A DNA stretch of 35,653 nt, from assembly GCA_945861935.1 (NCBI GenBank), contig CAMAVU010000011.1, forward strand, positions 1-35,653, given 5' to 3'. Under the pieces are notes generated by a model. It was not told the origin of the DNA, made no database searches, and saw nothing but the letters and a program-made list of their open reading frames with translations. Below, piece after piece: positions 7,423 to 14,597 of this stretch (position 1 is the first letter of the stretch; every line of letters begins with the position of its first letter). Made by a program: the position numbers and the translations under genes. This DNA comes from Bifidobacterium breve. GTDB lineage: Bacteria; Actinomycetota; Thermoleophilia; Miltoncostaeales; Miltoncostaeaceae.

Positions 7423-8573
7423 CCATCAGTACGCCGGCCGACGGTCTCGGGTTGACCGAGACCCAGCGGGTCGTCCTGTTCACTCGGGACGACCCGCTGG
7501 GTCTCGAGTCGGGCGCGCGGCTGGGTCCGGTTGAGGTGGCATACGAGACGTATGGCACGCTGAACGCGGACGGCACCAACGCGGTGTACGTGTGCCACGC
7601 CCTCACAGGCGATGCCCATGCCGCCGGCCACCACGGCGACCCGGGGCGCCGGGGGTGGTGGGACAACCTGATCGGTCCCGGCCGTCCGGTGGACACGGAC
7701 CGCTTCTTCGTCGTCTGCTCGAACCTCCTGGGCGGATGCCAGGGAACCACCGGTCCGGGGTCGGAGAACCCGGACACCGGGCGCCCGTACGGGCTGGCGT
7801 TCCCGCTCTTCACCGTGCGCGATCTGGTGGAGGTGCATCGTGCGCTGCTCCGGCATCTGGGCATCGCCCGGCTGGCGGGTGCCATCGGCGGATCGCTCGG
7901 CGGCATGCAGGTCCTTCAGTGGGTCATCGACCACCCGGGCGAGGTTGATGCCGCGCTGGTCGTCTGCGCGTCGCCGCGGCTCTCGGCGCAGAACATCGCC
8001 TTCAGTGCGGTTGCCCGCGAGGCGATCATGCGCGACCCGGACTTCCAGGGCGGGGACTACTACGGCACGGGACGCGCGCCCGACACCGGTCTGTCGATCG
8101 CACGGATGATGGCGCACATCACGTATGTGTCGGAGGCGTCCATGCGCGAGAAGTTCGGGCGCCGCCTCCAGCACGGTGACGCCCCTCACTTCGACTTCAG
8201 CGTGGACTTCCAGGTGGAGTCGTACCTGCAGCATCAGGGCGAGTCGTTCCTCAAGCGGTTCGACGCCAACACCTACCTGTACATGACCCGGGTCATGGAC
8301 TACTTCGATGCCTTCTCCGACCCGGTCACGGTGGGTGCCCGCCTCGAGGGCACTGCCACGCGCTTTCTCGTGGTGTCGTTCGATTCCGACTGGCGCTTCG
8401 ACACCGAGCACTCGCGCGAGATCGTCCGTCACCTGCAGGCGTGGCGGGTGCCCGTGACCTTCCGCGAGGTGGAGAGTCCGTGGGGTCACGACTCGTTCCT
8501 GCTCGAGATCCCCGAGTACCACCGCACGATCCAGGCCTTCCTCGACCGCACCGCGGGCGATCTGGGCATCTGA
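7419..8573 (+). CDS. metX: Homoserine O-acetyltransferase
   Basis: This alpha/beta-hydrolase-fold enzyme transfers an acetyl (or succinyl) group to homoserine. The likely triad is Ser159 in GGSLGGMQ, Asp324 in DSDWRF and His357 in WGHDSFL. YETYGTLNADG and NLLGGCQGTTGP are typical of the family. No ATG, GTG or TTG lies at the expected N-terminus except TTG 7452. I prefer CTG 7419, which overlaps the metY stop as CTGA and has a GGTGGGGG purine run about six bases upstream. The same arrangement recurs at mfd. The length is then 384 aa, normal for MetX. metW follows after a palindromic repeat. Function is firm; the start is moderate. Confidence 0.93.
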   Translation: MTISTPADGLGLTETQRVVLFTRDDPLGLESGARLGPVEVAYETYGTLNADGTNAVYVCHALTGDAHAAGHHGDPGRRGWWDNLIGPGRPVDTDRFFVVCSNLLGGCQGTTGPGSENPDTGRPYGLAFPLFTVRDLVEVHRALLRHLGIARLAGAIGGSLGGMQVLQWVIDHPGEVDAALVVCASPRLSAQNIAFSAVAREAIMRDPDFQGGDYYGTGRAPDTGLSIARMMAHITYVSEASMREKFGRRLQHGDAPHFDFSVDFQVESYLQHQGESFLKRFDANTYLYMTRVMDYFDAFSDPVTVGARLEGTATRFLVVSFDSDWRFDTEHSREIVRHLQAWRVPVTFREVESPWGHDSFLLEIPEYHRTIQAFLDRTAGDLGI

Positions 8574-8581
8574 GCCGCTGC

Positions 8582-8604
8582 ACCGCGGGGACTGTCCCCG
8601 CGGT
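8582..8604. repeat. Perfect GGGGACTGTCCCC-family palindrome between metX and metW
   Basis: ACCGCGGGGAC and GTCCCCGCGGT flank a single T, giving an 11-bp perfect inverted repeat. It lies 8 bases after the metX stop and could act as a terminator or attenuator between metX and metW. The core is the same as in the patch at 4134–4384. Confidence 0.8.
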
Positions 8605-8612
8605 CGGCGCGG

Positions 8613-8618
8613 TAGCCT
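8613..8618 (+). promoter_or_regulatory. -10 hexamer of a leaderless metW promoter
   Basis: TAGCCT ends exactly seven bases before the metW ATG, so transcription would begin at the start codon. No ribosome binding site is visible. No -35 match is seen, which is common for such promoters. Confidence 0.5.
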
Positions 8619-8625
8619 CAGCCGG

Positions 8626-9234
8626 ATGGCACTCCGACCCGATCTCGATGTCGCCGCCGCCATGGTGCCGCACGGGTCGCGCGTGCTCGACCTCGGCTGT
8701 GGCGACGGCGTCCTCCTCGAACACCTCATCCGTGATCAGGAGTGCACCGGCACCGGTGTGGAGATCTCGGACGAGGGCTTTCACGCGTGCGTGGCGCGGG
8801 GCGTTCCCGTGCTGGTCGCCGACATCGATCAGGGGCTGGGCGACGTGGACGACGACGCCTTCGACGTGGTGATCCTGTCGCAGACCCTGCAGGCCACGCA
8901 CCGGCCGCCCCTCGTGCTGCACGAGATGATGCGGGTGGGGCACGTGGGCATCGTGTCGTTCCCCAACTTCGGTCATTGGCGTCTGCGGTGGTCGCTCGCG
9001 GCACGGGGTCGCATGCCCGCGAGCGCATCCCTGCCGTACCACTGGTACGACACCCCGAACATCCACCTGTGCACCATCCGCGACTTCGAGGCCCTCATGG
9101 CCCATGAGAACCTGATGATCATGCAGCGGGTGCTCCTCGATGCGCGCGGGCACCGTCTGACCGGCGCGCGCCGCCGTCGCCCGAACCTGCTCGCCGCGGG
9201 TGCCGTGTATCTGGTGGGGCGCTCCCGCCCGTGA
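8626..9234 (+). CDS. metW: Methionine biosynthesis protein MetW
   Basis: MetW is a class-I SAM-methyltransferase-fold protein, classically encoded beside metX and linked to homoserine acylation. The SAM motif VLDLGCGDGVLLEHL lies at about residues 20–34. Family hallmarks are present: SQTLQATHRPPLVLHEMMRV, FPNFGHWRLRW and PYHWYDTPNIHLCT. At 202 aa it has the normal length. It appears to have its own leaderless promoter (TAGCCT at 8613) besides read-through from metX. The AEC gene overlaps its stop (GTGA). Confidence 0.95.
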   Translation: MALRPDLDVAAAMVPHGSRVLDLGCGDGVLLEHLIRDQECTGTGVEISDEGFHACVARGVPVLVADIDQGLGDVDDDAFDVVILSQTLQATHRPPLVLHEMMRVGHVGIVSFPNFGHWRLRWSLAARGRMPASASLPYHWYDTPNIHLCTIRDFEALMAHENLMIMQRVLLDARGHRLTGARRRRPNLLAAGAVYLVGRSRP

Positions 9235-10148
9235 TCGAAACCGCATTCGCGGCGCTCATCATGATCGCGATCGGGGTGCTGTTGCGGCAGCTCGGGGTGA
9301 TCCAGCGCGATCAGGCGCCCATCCTCGTGCAGGTCACGCTCTACGTTCTGCTGCCGGCTCTGGTGCTGGACATCATGGTGGGCACCGACCTCGAATGGGG
9401 TCTCATCGTCGTGCCCTTCGCGGCGTTCGCGGTGACCGCGCTGATGGCACCCCTCGCGCTCGCCCTTGCCCGGATGATGAGGCTGGGACGCGGCGCGACC
9501 GGTGGGGTGCTGGTGATGGTGGGGGTGGCCAACACCGGATTCTTCGGCCTTCCGCTCATCGCGGCGTCGGGCGGGGACTACTCACTGGCTGTGGCCGTGA
9601 TGTACGACGCCCTCGGCACCGGCATCCTCATCTGGACATTCAACCCCTTCGTGGGTGCGTGGTTCGGCCGGGGCGAGGTGGAGGACGCGGGGACGATCTG
9701 GCACTCCCTCCGCGGACTCCTGCTGCCACCCATGTGGGCGCTGGTCATCGGCCTGATCCTCAACCTGTCCGGCGTCCACGAGCTCTGGGGACCGATCCAG
9801 ATGCCCGTGGGATTCCTCGCCGCGGGGCTCCTCCCGATCGTGATGCTCTACGCCGGGATCGTGCTCGAGTGGTCGGGTATCGTCGGCAACTGGCGCATCA
9901 TCGCCGGGGTGTCGGTGCTGAAACTGGCCGTTGCGCCCGTGGCGGCGTTCGCCATCGCATGGGCGTTCGGCTTCCGCGGGGACGCACTCGACACCATCAC
10001 GGTCCTCGGGGCCATGCCCAGCGGCATGATGGCCCTCGTCATGGGCGCGCACTACCGTCTGCCCGTCAGCCTGCTGGCCGGGTGCGTGGCCGTCACCACC
10101 GTCCTCTCGCTGTTCACCATTCCCATCGTCTCGGCGGTCATCCTGTGA
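9231..10148 (+). CDS. AEC family transporter (auxin efflux carrier type)
   Basis: This 305-aa integral membrane protein has about ten hydrophobic helices. It shows the two-half layout of the AEC/PIN-like family, with conserved stretches such as TLYVLLPALVLDIM, VGVANTGFFGLPLI and the C-terminal LGAMPSGMMALVMG. Members export small organic anions, including malate and auxin-like compounds; the substrate here is unknown. Its GTG start overlaps the metW stop and its stop overlaps the pyrF start (both GTGA), so metW–AEC–pyrF should be one transcript. Position after metW suggests, weakly, an amino-acid-related substrate. Confidence 0.9.
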   Translation: MIETAFAALIMIAIGVLLRQLGVIQRDQAPILVQVTLYVLLPALVLDIMVGTDLEWGLIVVPFAAFAVTALMAPLALALARMMRLGRGATGGVLVMVGVANTGFFGLPLIAASGGDYSLAVAVMYDALGTGILIWTFNPFVGAWFGRGEVEDAGTIWHSLRGLLLPPMWALVIGLILNLSGVHELWGPIQMPVGFLAAGLLPIVMLYAGIVLEWSGIVGNWRIIAGVSVLKLAVAPVAAFAIAWAFGFRGDALDTITVLGAMPSGMMALVMGAHYRLPVSLLAGCVAVTTVLSLFTIPIVSAVIL

Positions 10149-10981
10149 GCATCCATCCCTTCAGCGTGCGGCTTGCGGCGAATACCGCCTCGCGGCGCAG
10201 CCATGTGGTACTGGGGCTCGACCCCGATCCCGCGCGCGTGGAGGGGGGTGCCGTCGGCGCACGGGACTTCTGTCTGCGCGTCATCGAGCAGGCTGCCCCC
10301 CACTGCGTGGCCGCCAAGCCTCAACTCGCATGCTTCGAGCGCTGGGGCGCCGCGGGCTGGTCGGCGTTCGAGGATGTCGCCCAGGCGGCGTCCGATGCCG
10401 GGCTCCTGGTGATCGCCGATGCCAAACGCGGGGATGTGGGTGCGAGTGCGCGCCACTACGCGGCGGCGTTCCTGCGCCGCCCCATTGATGCCCTCACCAT
10501 CAATCCGATGATGGGGACCGATGCCGTGGAGCCGTTCCTCGACGCCGCCCGCGAGACCGGCACGGGACTGTTTGTGCTCGTCCGCACCTCCAATCCCGGT
10601 GCCGTGGAGTTTCAGGATCTGCCCCTCGCCGACGGGCGCCCGTGGCATGAGGCGGTGGCCGACACGGTACGCACATGGGGTGCGTCCATCCCCCCGCGGA
10701 AGGACGGGCTCTCGTCCATCGGGGCGGTGGTCGGTGCCACGGTGCCGGAGCGGCTGGCCCGGCTGCGGGACCTCATGCCCGAGCAGCCGTTCCTGCTGCC
10801 CGGAGTGGGCGCGCAGGGCGGTGACCCCGCGGCGCTGGGCCCCGCGTTCGGTGGCCACATCGCCGGTGCGCTCGTGTCGGCGAGCAGGTCGGTGATCTAC
10901 GCCGACGACCCGGGCCGTGCGGCATCGGATCTCCGCGAGGTCGTATGGGCCGCCTGGGAGCGGGTGGCCGCCGGCATCTAG
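10145..10981 (+). CDS. pyrF: Orotidine 5'-phosphate decarboxylase (type 2)
   Basis: This enzyme catalyses the last step of UMP synthesis, OMP to UMP plus CO2. It is the longer subfamily-2 form (278 aa), with GLDPDP near residue 25 and the catalytic DAKRGD at 92–97. Also visible are INPMMGTDAVEPF, the phosphate-binding LPGVGAQGGD and the C-terminal SRSVIYA. The GTG start at 10145 overlaps the AEC gene's stop; longer upstream readings of this frame only shadow the AEC gene. The stop overlaps by two bases the stop of the convergent membrane-protein gene. Confidence 0.95.
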   Translation: MSIHPFSVRLAANTASRRSHVVLGLDPDPARVEGGAVGARDFCLRVIEQAAPHCVAAKPQLACFERWGAAGWSAFEDVAQAASDAGLLVIADAKRGDVGASARHYAAAFLRRPIDALTINPMMGTDAVEPFLDAARETGTGLFVLVRTSNPGAVEFQDLPLADGRPWHEAVADTVRTWGASIPPRKDGLSSIGAVVGATVPERLARLRDLMPEQPFLLPGVGAQGGDPAALGPAFGGHIAGALVSASRSVIYADDPGRAASDLREVVWAAWERVAAGI

Positions 10982-11313
10982 CCAGCGAGGCGCAACCCGG
11001 GTCGCCGGCCCTGCCACCCGCACCACAGCGCAAACAGCACGAGTGCGATCACTGCCCCGGTCCAGTGCAGCCCGGTCACCACCCCGACCAGACTCACGAC
11101 GCCCGCCACGAGGGCGCCGAACAGCGTGGGCCACGTGGGCAGGGTCAGCACGGCGATGGTGATGAGGGTCGCCACCAGCCACGACAGCGGTCCGATGGCC
11201 CAGCCCCAGGCGGCGAAGAACTCATGCGACAGCGTGAGCCCCGTGGCCGCGCCGAGCACGGCCACCACCACCGCCTGCGACAGCGCGGCCCGTACGGAGA
11301 GTCCCCAGTCCAT
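10978..11313 (-). CDS. Small four-helix membrane protein, unknown
   Basis: This 111-aa protein has four hydrophobic segments separated by short loops (AVVVAVLGAATGLTL, IGPLSWLVATLITIAVLTL, LFGALVAGVVSLVGVVTGL, AVIALVLFALWCGW) and a basic C-terminus. I do not recognise a named family. I chose ATG 11313 over GTG 11331 because TACCCT lies six bases upstream of it on the minus strand, matching the leaderless promoters seen elsewhere. It is convergent with pyrF and lies downstream of the GH15-like gene on the same strand. Confidence 0.65.
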   Translation of the reverse strand: MDWGLSVRAALSQAVVVAVLGAATGLTLSHEFFAAWGWAIGPLSWLVATLITIAVLTLPTWPTLFGALVAGVVSLVGVVTGLHWTGAVIALVLFALWCGWQGRRPGLRLAG

Positions 11314-11319
11314 GGCCCG

Positions 11320-11325
11320 AGGGTA
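11320..11325 (-). promoter_or_regulatory. -10 hexamer of a leaderless promoter for the small membrane protein
   Basis: Read on the minus strand, TACCCT ends six bases before the ATG at 11313. It supports that start over the GTG upstream. Confidence 0.4.
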
Positions 11326-11354
11326 GCCCACGTGGCATCGCGCGAGGATGGTGC

Positions 11355-11385
11355 CACTCCACCCCCGACCCCCCGGTGAGGAGTG
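11355..11385 (-). terminator. Possible terminator of the GH15-like gene
   Basis: CACTCCACC pairs with GGT–GA–GGAGTG (9 bp with a two-base bulge) around a C-rich loop. It lies 60 bases past the stop of the GH15-like gene and before the promoter of the small membrane protein. There is no T-run on the minus strand. Confidence 0.35.
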
Positions 11386-11444
11386 CCCCGATGAGAAGAC
11401 GCCGGATGTTCATCAGCACGACGGGGTGCCGGAACCCCGACTGA

Positions 11445-12440
11445 TCAGGCGCCCATCCGGGTGAGCAGGTCGGGCAGGTAGGGGATGTTTCCCCCGGCAT
11501 CGCCGGCGGGAGCCCCCACCACGATGTCGGCGTCGAGGTCGTTCACCGTGCCTTCGGCCGGGGGCGCCCCGCCGCTCAGGTCGCGGATGGGACCGCCATC
11601 CCCCGCGCGGGAGATCCACTTCTCGATGTAGTCGGCCTCGGCGGTGTAGCCCAGAGCGCGGAAGGCTGCTGCCGCTCGCGGCTGGTCGTCCATCCAGGCC
11701 AGGCGCCCGTCGGCCTTCGGGCCGTCGCCGTACGATGTCGTGACGGCTCGCACCAGAGCGCCTGTGGGGTGGTACATCATCCCCTTCAGCAGCAGTGCAT
11801 CCGGGTCGTGACCCGAGGGTGCGCCCCATGCACGCCAGAACCCCGCGGTTTCCTCAACCATGTGACGCAGGTCGGTGCCCTTGCCCTGGGGGTCCTGCCA
11901 GCGCAGGGCCATCACGCGCCTCTCGCCCTTGGGCAGGGTGGCGGTGCCACCCAGATCCACGCCGTACACACGGCGAGGGAGTTCGCTCTGGAGTTCGATC
12001 GCCAGTCCGGGGCCGTGGCCGACGACCTTGCGCCCCTCGGTGCGCCAGCTCGGGGGGGTACGGCCGTAGGCGTACCTGAGGCGCGTGACCAGGCCGATCT
12101 CCACCTCGCCCTCGAGAACCACGACCTGCCGGATGAACATGCCCGGCCAGGCGGCCTGCACGGGTCCGCGCGGGGGGATCGTCAGGGCATCGATCACCCG
12201 CACCGAACCCTTCGGACTCTCGAGATCGGTCTCCACGATGAGCGTGCCCTCGCGGTACCGCTGTGCCACGGTCTCGGCGTCGGGGAACACGACCTCCACG
12301 CCTCCGCCACGCACGGGGTCCACAAGGCCGCTGATGACGCTCGGCTGGTCAATGCGGGGCGCGACCAGCCACGAGAGCCGGGCCGTGTCGTCGATCAGGC
12401 CCATCGCCCGGCCGTCTGAGATGAGGAGAGGTTGGGACAT
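11445..12440 (-). CDS. GH15-like protein lacking most of the catalytic barrel
   Basis: The N-terminal ~220 residues resemble the beta-sandwich of bacterial GH15 glucoamylase/trehalase-type enzymes: ISDGRAMGLIDDTARLSWLV, APRIDQPSVISGLVDP, VRVIDALTIPPRG. The next block, LLLKGMMYHPTGALVRAVTTS, matches the first part of the (alpha/alpha)6 barrel. Where active GH15 enzymes carry an Asn-Trp-Asp-Tyr-Arg-type segment leading to WLRDAS, this protein has RLAWMDDQPR. It then ends about 75 residues later. At 331 aa it is roughly half the usual ~600, and the region holding the catalytic glutamates is missing. A sugar-binding or regulatory role, or decay, is possible. The start ATG 12440 follows TAGCCT by eight bases on the minus strand. 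Confidence 0.7.
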   Translation of the reverse strand: MSQPLLISDGRAMGLIDDTARLSWLVAPRIDQPSVISGLVDPVRGGGVEVVFPDAETVAQRYREGTLIVETDLESPKGSVRVIDALTIPPRGPVQAAWPGMFIRQVVVLEGEVEIGLVTRLRYAYGRTPPSWRTEGRKVVGHGPGLAIELQSELPRRVYGVDLGGTATLPKGERRVMALRWQDPQGKGTDLRHMVEETAGFWRAWGAPSGHDPDALLLKGMMYHPTGALVRAVTTSYGDGPKADGRLAWMDDQPRAAAAFRALGYTAEADYIEKWISRAGDGGPIRDLSGGAPPAEGTVNDLDADIVVGAPAGDAGGNIPYLPDLLTRMGA

Positions 12441-12448
12441 GGCCGGGC

Positions 12449-12454
12449 AGGCTA
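12449..12454 (-). promoter_or_regulatory. -10 hexamer of a leaderless promoter for the GH15-like gene
   Basis: TAGCCT on the minus strand lies eight bases before ATG 12440. The divergent DsbA-like gene has its own hexamer at 12471, so two back-to-back promoters fit in 43 bases. Confidence 0.45.
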
Positions 12455-12470
12455 CCCGAGGTCCACCGCC

Positions 12471-12476
12471 TAGGAT
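12471..12476 (+). promoter_or_regulatory. -10 hexamer of a leaderless promoter for the DsbA-like gene
   Basis: TAGGAT ends seven bases before ATG 12484, and no ribosome binding site is present in between. Confidence 0.5.
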
Positions 12477-12483
12477 CGTGCGT

Positions 12484-13359
12484 ATGGACATCGAGATCAC
12501 CTTCATCTCCGACCCGGGGTGCCCCTGGGGCTACTCCGCATCGCCGGCACTCGCTGCGCTGGAGTGGCGCTATGGGCCGCGCCTTCGCTGGGATCTGGTC
12601 ACGATCGGCATCGCCGAGGACGCGTCGGGGTACGAGGAGCGCGGGTACGACCCCATCATGATGGGGCAGCGCATGGAGATGTTCCGGCAGTTCGGAATGC
12701 CCTTCACCCAGGGACCCCGGGCGCGCCTGACGGGCACCGGGCGTGCGTGCCGTGCTCTCCATGCCGTGCGAGTGGTGTCGCCCGGCGACGAGATGACCGC
12801 GTTCCGCGCACTGCAACTCGGCTGGTTCACCACACGCATGCTCATGGACGAGGACCCGAACATCGCAACCGCGCTCGGCCGTGTGCCGGGCCTCGACGTC
12901 CGGGCGGTGATGGCCCTGCTCGACGCCCCCGAGGTCGAGGACGCCTACCAGGCCGACCGCGCCCGGGCGCGCACCGCTGCCGGCAGCCCCACCGCGTTCC
13001 AGGGCAAGGCGTCCGGAAGCGAGGGGGCGGTGCGGTACACCGCCCCCTCGCTCCTGTTCCGGGCGGGCGGCACCGTGCTCGAGGCCGGCGGCTTCCAGCC
13101 CCTCGAGGCCTACGACGTGATCGTCGCGAACCTCGACCCCACCGGGTTCCGGCGCACCCTGCCGGACGACCGCCCCGAGGAGGTGCTGGCCGAGTTCCCC
13201 CTGGGGCTCAGCACCCAGGAGATGGCAGAGGTGATGCGCACCGACATCGAGAGGCCCATTGACCGCCGCGCCGCCGCCCAATCGCTCCTCCGTGCTGTCG
13301 GCCGGGGCACGGTGAAGGTGGAGCCGCTGGGTGACGACGCGCTGTGGAGCGTGGCCTGA
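12484..13359 (+). CDS. DsbA/FrnE-like thioredoxin-fold protein
   Basis: This 291-aa protein begins with the thioredoxin-fold strand and active-site region of the DsbA/FrnE/HCCA-isomerase group: ITFISDPGCPWGYS. The motif is CPWG (Cys13), so the resolving cysteine of CPWC is missing. A cis-Pro-type strand (YTAPSLLFRAGG) and a helical insertion (about residues 60–170) follow. No signal peptide is present, so it acts in the cytoplasm. With one cysteine it could be a monothiol reductase or isomerase, or use glutathione-like or mycothiol-type thiols; this is inference. It is transcribed divergently from the GH15-like gene. Confidence 0.8.
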   Translation: MDIEITFISDPGCPWGYSASPALAALEWRYGPRLRWDLVTIGIAEDASGYEERGYDPIMMGQRMEMFRQFGMPFTQGPRARLTGTGRACRALHAVRVVSPGDEMTAFRALQLGWFTTRMLMDEDPNIATALGRVPGLDVRAVMALLDAPEVEDAYQADRARARTAAGSPTAFQGKASGSEGAVRYTAPSLLFRAGGTVLEAGGFQPLEAYDVIVANLDPTGFRRTLPDDRPEEVLAEFPLGLSTQEMAEVMRTDIERPIDRRAAAQSLLRAVGRGTVKVEPLGDDALWSVA

Positions 13360-13383
13360 CCATCGCCCGAGGCGCAGGAGGGT

Positions 13384-13407
13384 GTCACTCCCCGGGGGAG
13401 AGGTGAC
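13384..13407. terminator. Hairpin between convergent genes
   Basis: GTCAC/GTGAC and TCCC/GGGA pair around a short loop with a three-base bulge. It lies 25 bases past the DsbA-like stop and overlaps the end of the leftward 80-aa gene, where a bidirectional terminator would be expected. No T-run follows. Confidence 0.4.
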
Positions 13408-13627
13408 CCCTGCATGCGGCTTCGTGGCCGTCGGTGCTGGTGCCTTGCAGACTCACCTCAGCAGGCCACGCACCGGGGTCCGGCCCGGCGTCGTCTGCCG
13501 GCCGCGTGACCACTGCCTGCCAGCGGGTGGCGGAGCACGCCCATCCGTCCTCCGCGAACTCGTTGAGCAGGTCGTGGAGGATGTCCGGCGGGCCCAGCAG
13601 CAGGTAACTCCTCGGCGTCGTGCTCAC
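13385..13627 (-). CDS. Small hypothetical protein (80 aa)
   Basis: I do not recognise this protein. It starts at GTG 13627 and has a compact N-terminal part (SYLLLGPPDILHDLLNEFAEDGWACSAT) followed by a strand-like WQAVVTRP and a polar tail. Third codon positions are almost all G or C, as in the neighbouring genes, which favours real coding. It is convergent with the DsbA-like gene and divergent from the 98-aa gene at 13653. No ribosome binding site is seen. Confidence 0.5.
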   Translation of the reverse strand: MSTTPRSYLLLGPPDILHDLLNEFAEDGWACSATRWQAVVTRPADDAGPDPGAWPAEVSLQGTSTDGHEAACRGHLSPGE

Positions 13628-13638
13628 GGGGCGGAGGA

Positions 13639-13644
13639 TAGAGT
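13639..13644 (+). promoter_or_regulatory. -10 hexamer of a leaderless promoter for the 98-aa gene
   Basis: TAGAGT lies eight bases before GTG 13653, with no ribosome binding site between them. Confidence 0.45.
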
Positions 13645-13652
13645 GCCCGCCC

Positions 13653-13949
13653 GTGAAGCAGCGTCATCGATCGTTCACCGGCGAGATCGTCCTCCTGTTC
13701 GAGGACCACGACCGCTATCGCGGTCGGCTGCTCCTGATCACGCTCGACACCGAGGTGCCGCTGGAGCTCAACACCTTCCAGGTGGAGGGTCCCCTGGCGG
13801 ATCGGCTGGCGCCCGTGCTGGAGGAGGGCCAGATCGTGCGCATCGACTGCCGTGGCGAGATCCAGGAGGTCGTCTCACCCGAGAGCATCGAAACCAGCGA
13901 GAAGACCGTCGCGATCGTGCTTGACGTTGTCGTGCTCCACGGGCCCTGA
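13653..13949 (+). CDS. Small hypothetical protein (98 aa)
   Basis: I do not recognise this protein. It alternates predicted strands (GEIVLLFEDH, YRGRLLLITLD, LELNTFQVEG, QIVRIDCRGEIQEVVS, TVAIVLDVVVLHG), which suggests a small all-beta, perhaps OB-like, fold without membrane or signal segments. GTG 13653 is preferred over upstream starts in the frame because TAGAGT sits eight bases before it. The alpha/beta hydrolase gene starts six bases after its stop, so they are probably co-transcribed. Confidence 0.65.
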   Translation: MKQRHRSFTGEIVLLFEDHDRYRGRLLLITLDTEVPLELNTFQVEGPLADRLAPVLEEGQIVRIDCRGEIQEVVSPESIETSEKTVAIVLDVVVLHGP

Positions 13950-13954
13950 CGCCC

Positions 13955-14587
13955 GTGCTCGTCGAGAACATCACCGTCGGGGGTGATGGTCCCCTGCTCG
14001 CCGCTGACCTCATGCGCCCCGACGTCGGTGCGCCCCTCGCCGGTGTCGTGGTGTGTCATCCGCACCCCATGTACGGCGGCACGCGCGGGAGCCACATGGT
14101 GCAGGCCATCGCCCGCGCTGTGGTGGAGGCGCACATGGCGGCGCTCGTGTTCGACTTCCGGGGTGCGGGGGAGAGCGCCGGTGACCCGGTGGCCGACCAC
14201 ACCGAGTGGACCGATGCCGTGCGGGTGCTGGACGCACTGCAGGACGCAGTGCCGCCCGGCACGCCACTGGCCATCTGCGGCTACTCGTTCGGCGCCTGGG
14301 TGGCTCTGCACGTGGGCGCCATGGACCACCGGGTGCGCGCGGTGGCCGCGGTGGCGCCCGGTTGGTACCTCCCCGGCGACCTGAGGGGGTGCCCCGTATA
14401 CGTGGCGCATCCCGAGGGCGACCACCTGACGCCGGTCCCTGTGATCGCCGACTGGCTGACCTCCGCAGGTGGTGGCGAGTTGGTCGTCGTGCCCGGCGCC
14501 GACCACTACCTGCGGGCGGAGGCAGATGATGTCGGGCGCGGAATCGCCGACTTCCTGTCCCGCGCCCTGCCCGATGGGCACGGCTAG
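13955..14587 (+). CDS. Alpha/beta hydrolase (COG2945-like)
   Basis: This 210-aa cytoplasmic serine hydrolase resembles the COG2945 group, with the signature [17 protein letters not shown] near residues 34–50 and [11 protein letters not shown]. The likely triad is Ser111 in GYSFGAW, Asp156 in HPEGDHLTP and His184 in GADHYL. Substrates of the group are undefined. The GTG start is six bases after the 98-aa gene. Its TAG stop (14585–14587) begins the TAGAGT hexamer that serves ilvD. Confidence 0.88.
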   Translation: MLVENITVGGDGPLLAADLMRPDVGAPLAGVVVCHPHPMYGGTRGSHMVQAIARAVVEAHMAALVFDFRGAGESAGDPVADHTEWTDAVRVLDALQDAVPPGTPLAICGYSFGAWVALHVGAMDHRVRAVAAVAPGWYLPGDLRGCPVYVAHPEGDHLTPVPVIADWLTSAGGGELVVVPGADHYLRAEADDVGRGIADFLSRALPDGHG

Positions 14588-14590
14588 AGT
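14585..14590 (+). promoter_or_regulatory. -10 hexamer of a leaderless ilvD promoter (overlaps a stop codon)
   Basis: TAGAGT ends seven bases before ATG 14598. Its first three bases are the TAG stop of the hydrolase gene. No ribosome binding site precedes ilvD. Confidence 0.5.
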
Positions 14591-14597
14591 CACGCGC

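Noticed and set aside
9200-10144. Long N-terminal extension of PyrF
   Set aside because: It overlaps the AEC transporter gene; the GTGA junction at 10145 gives the normal PyrF length.
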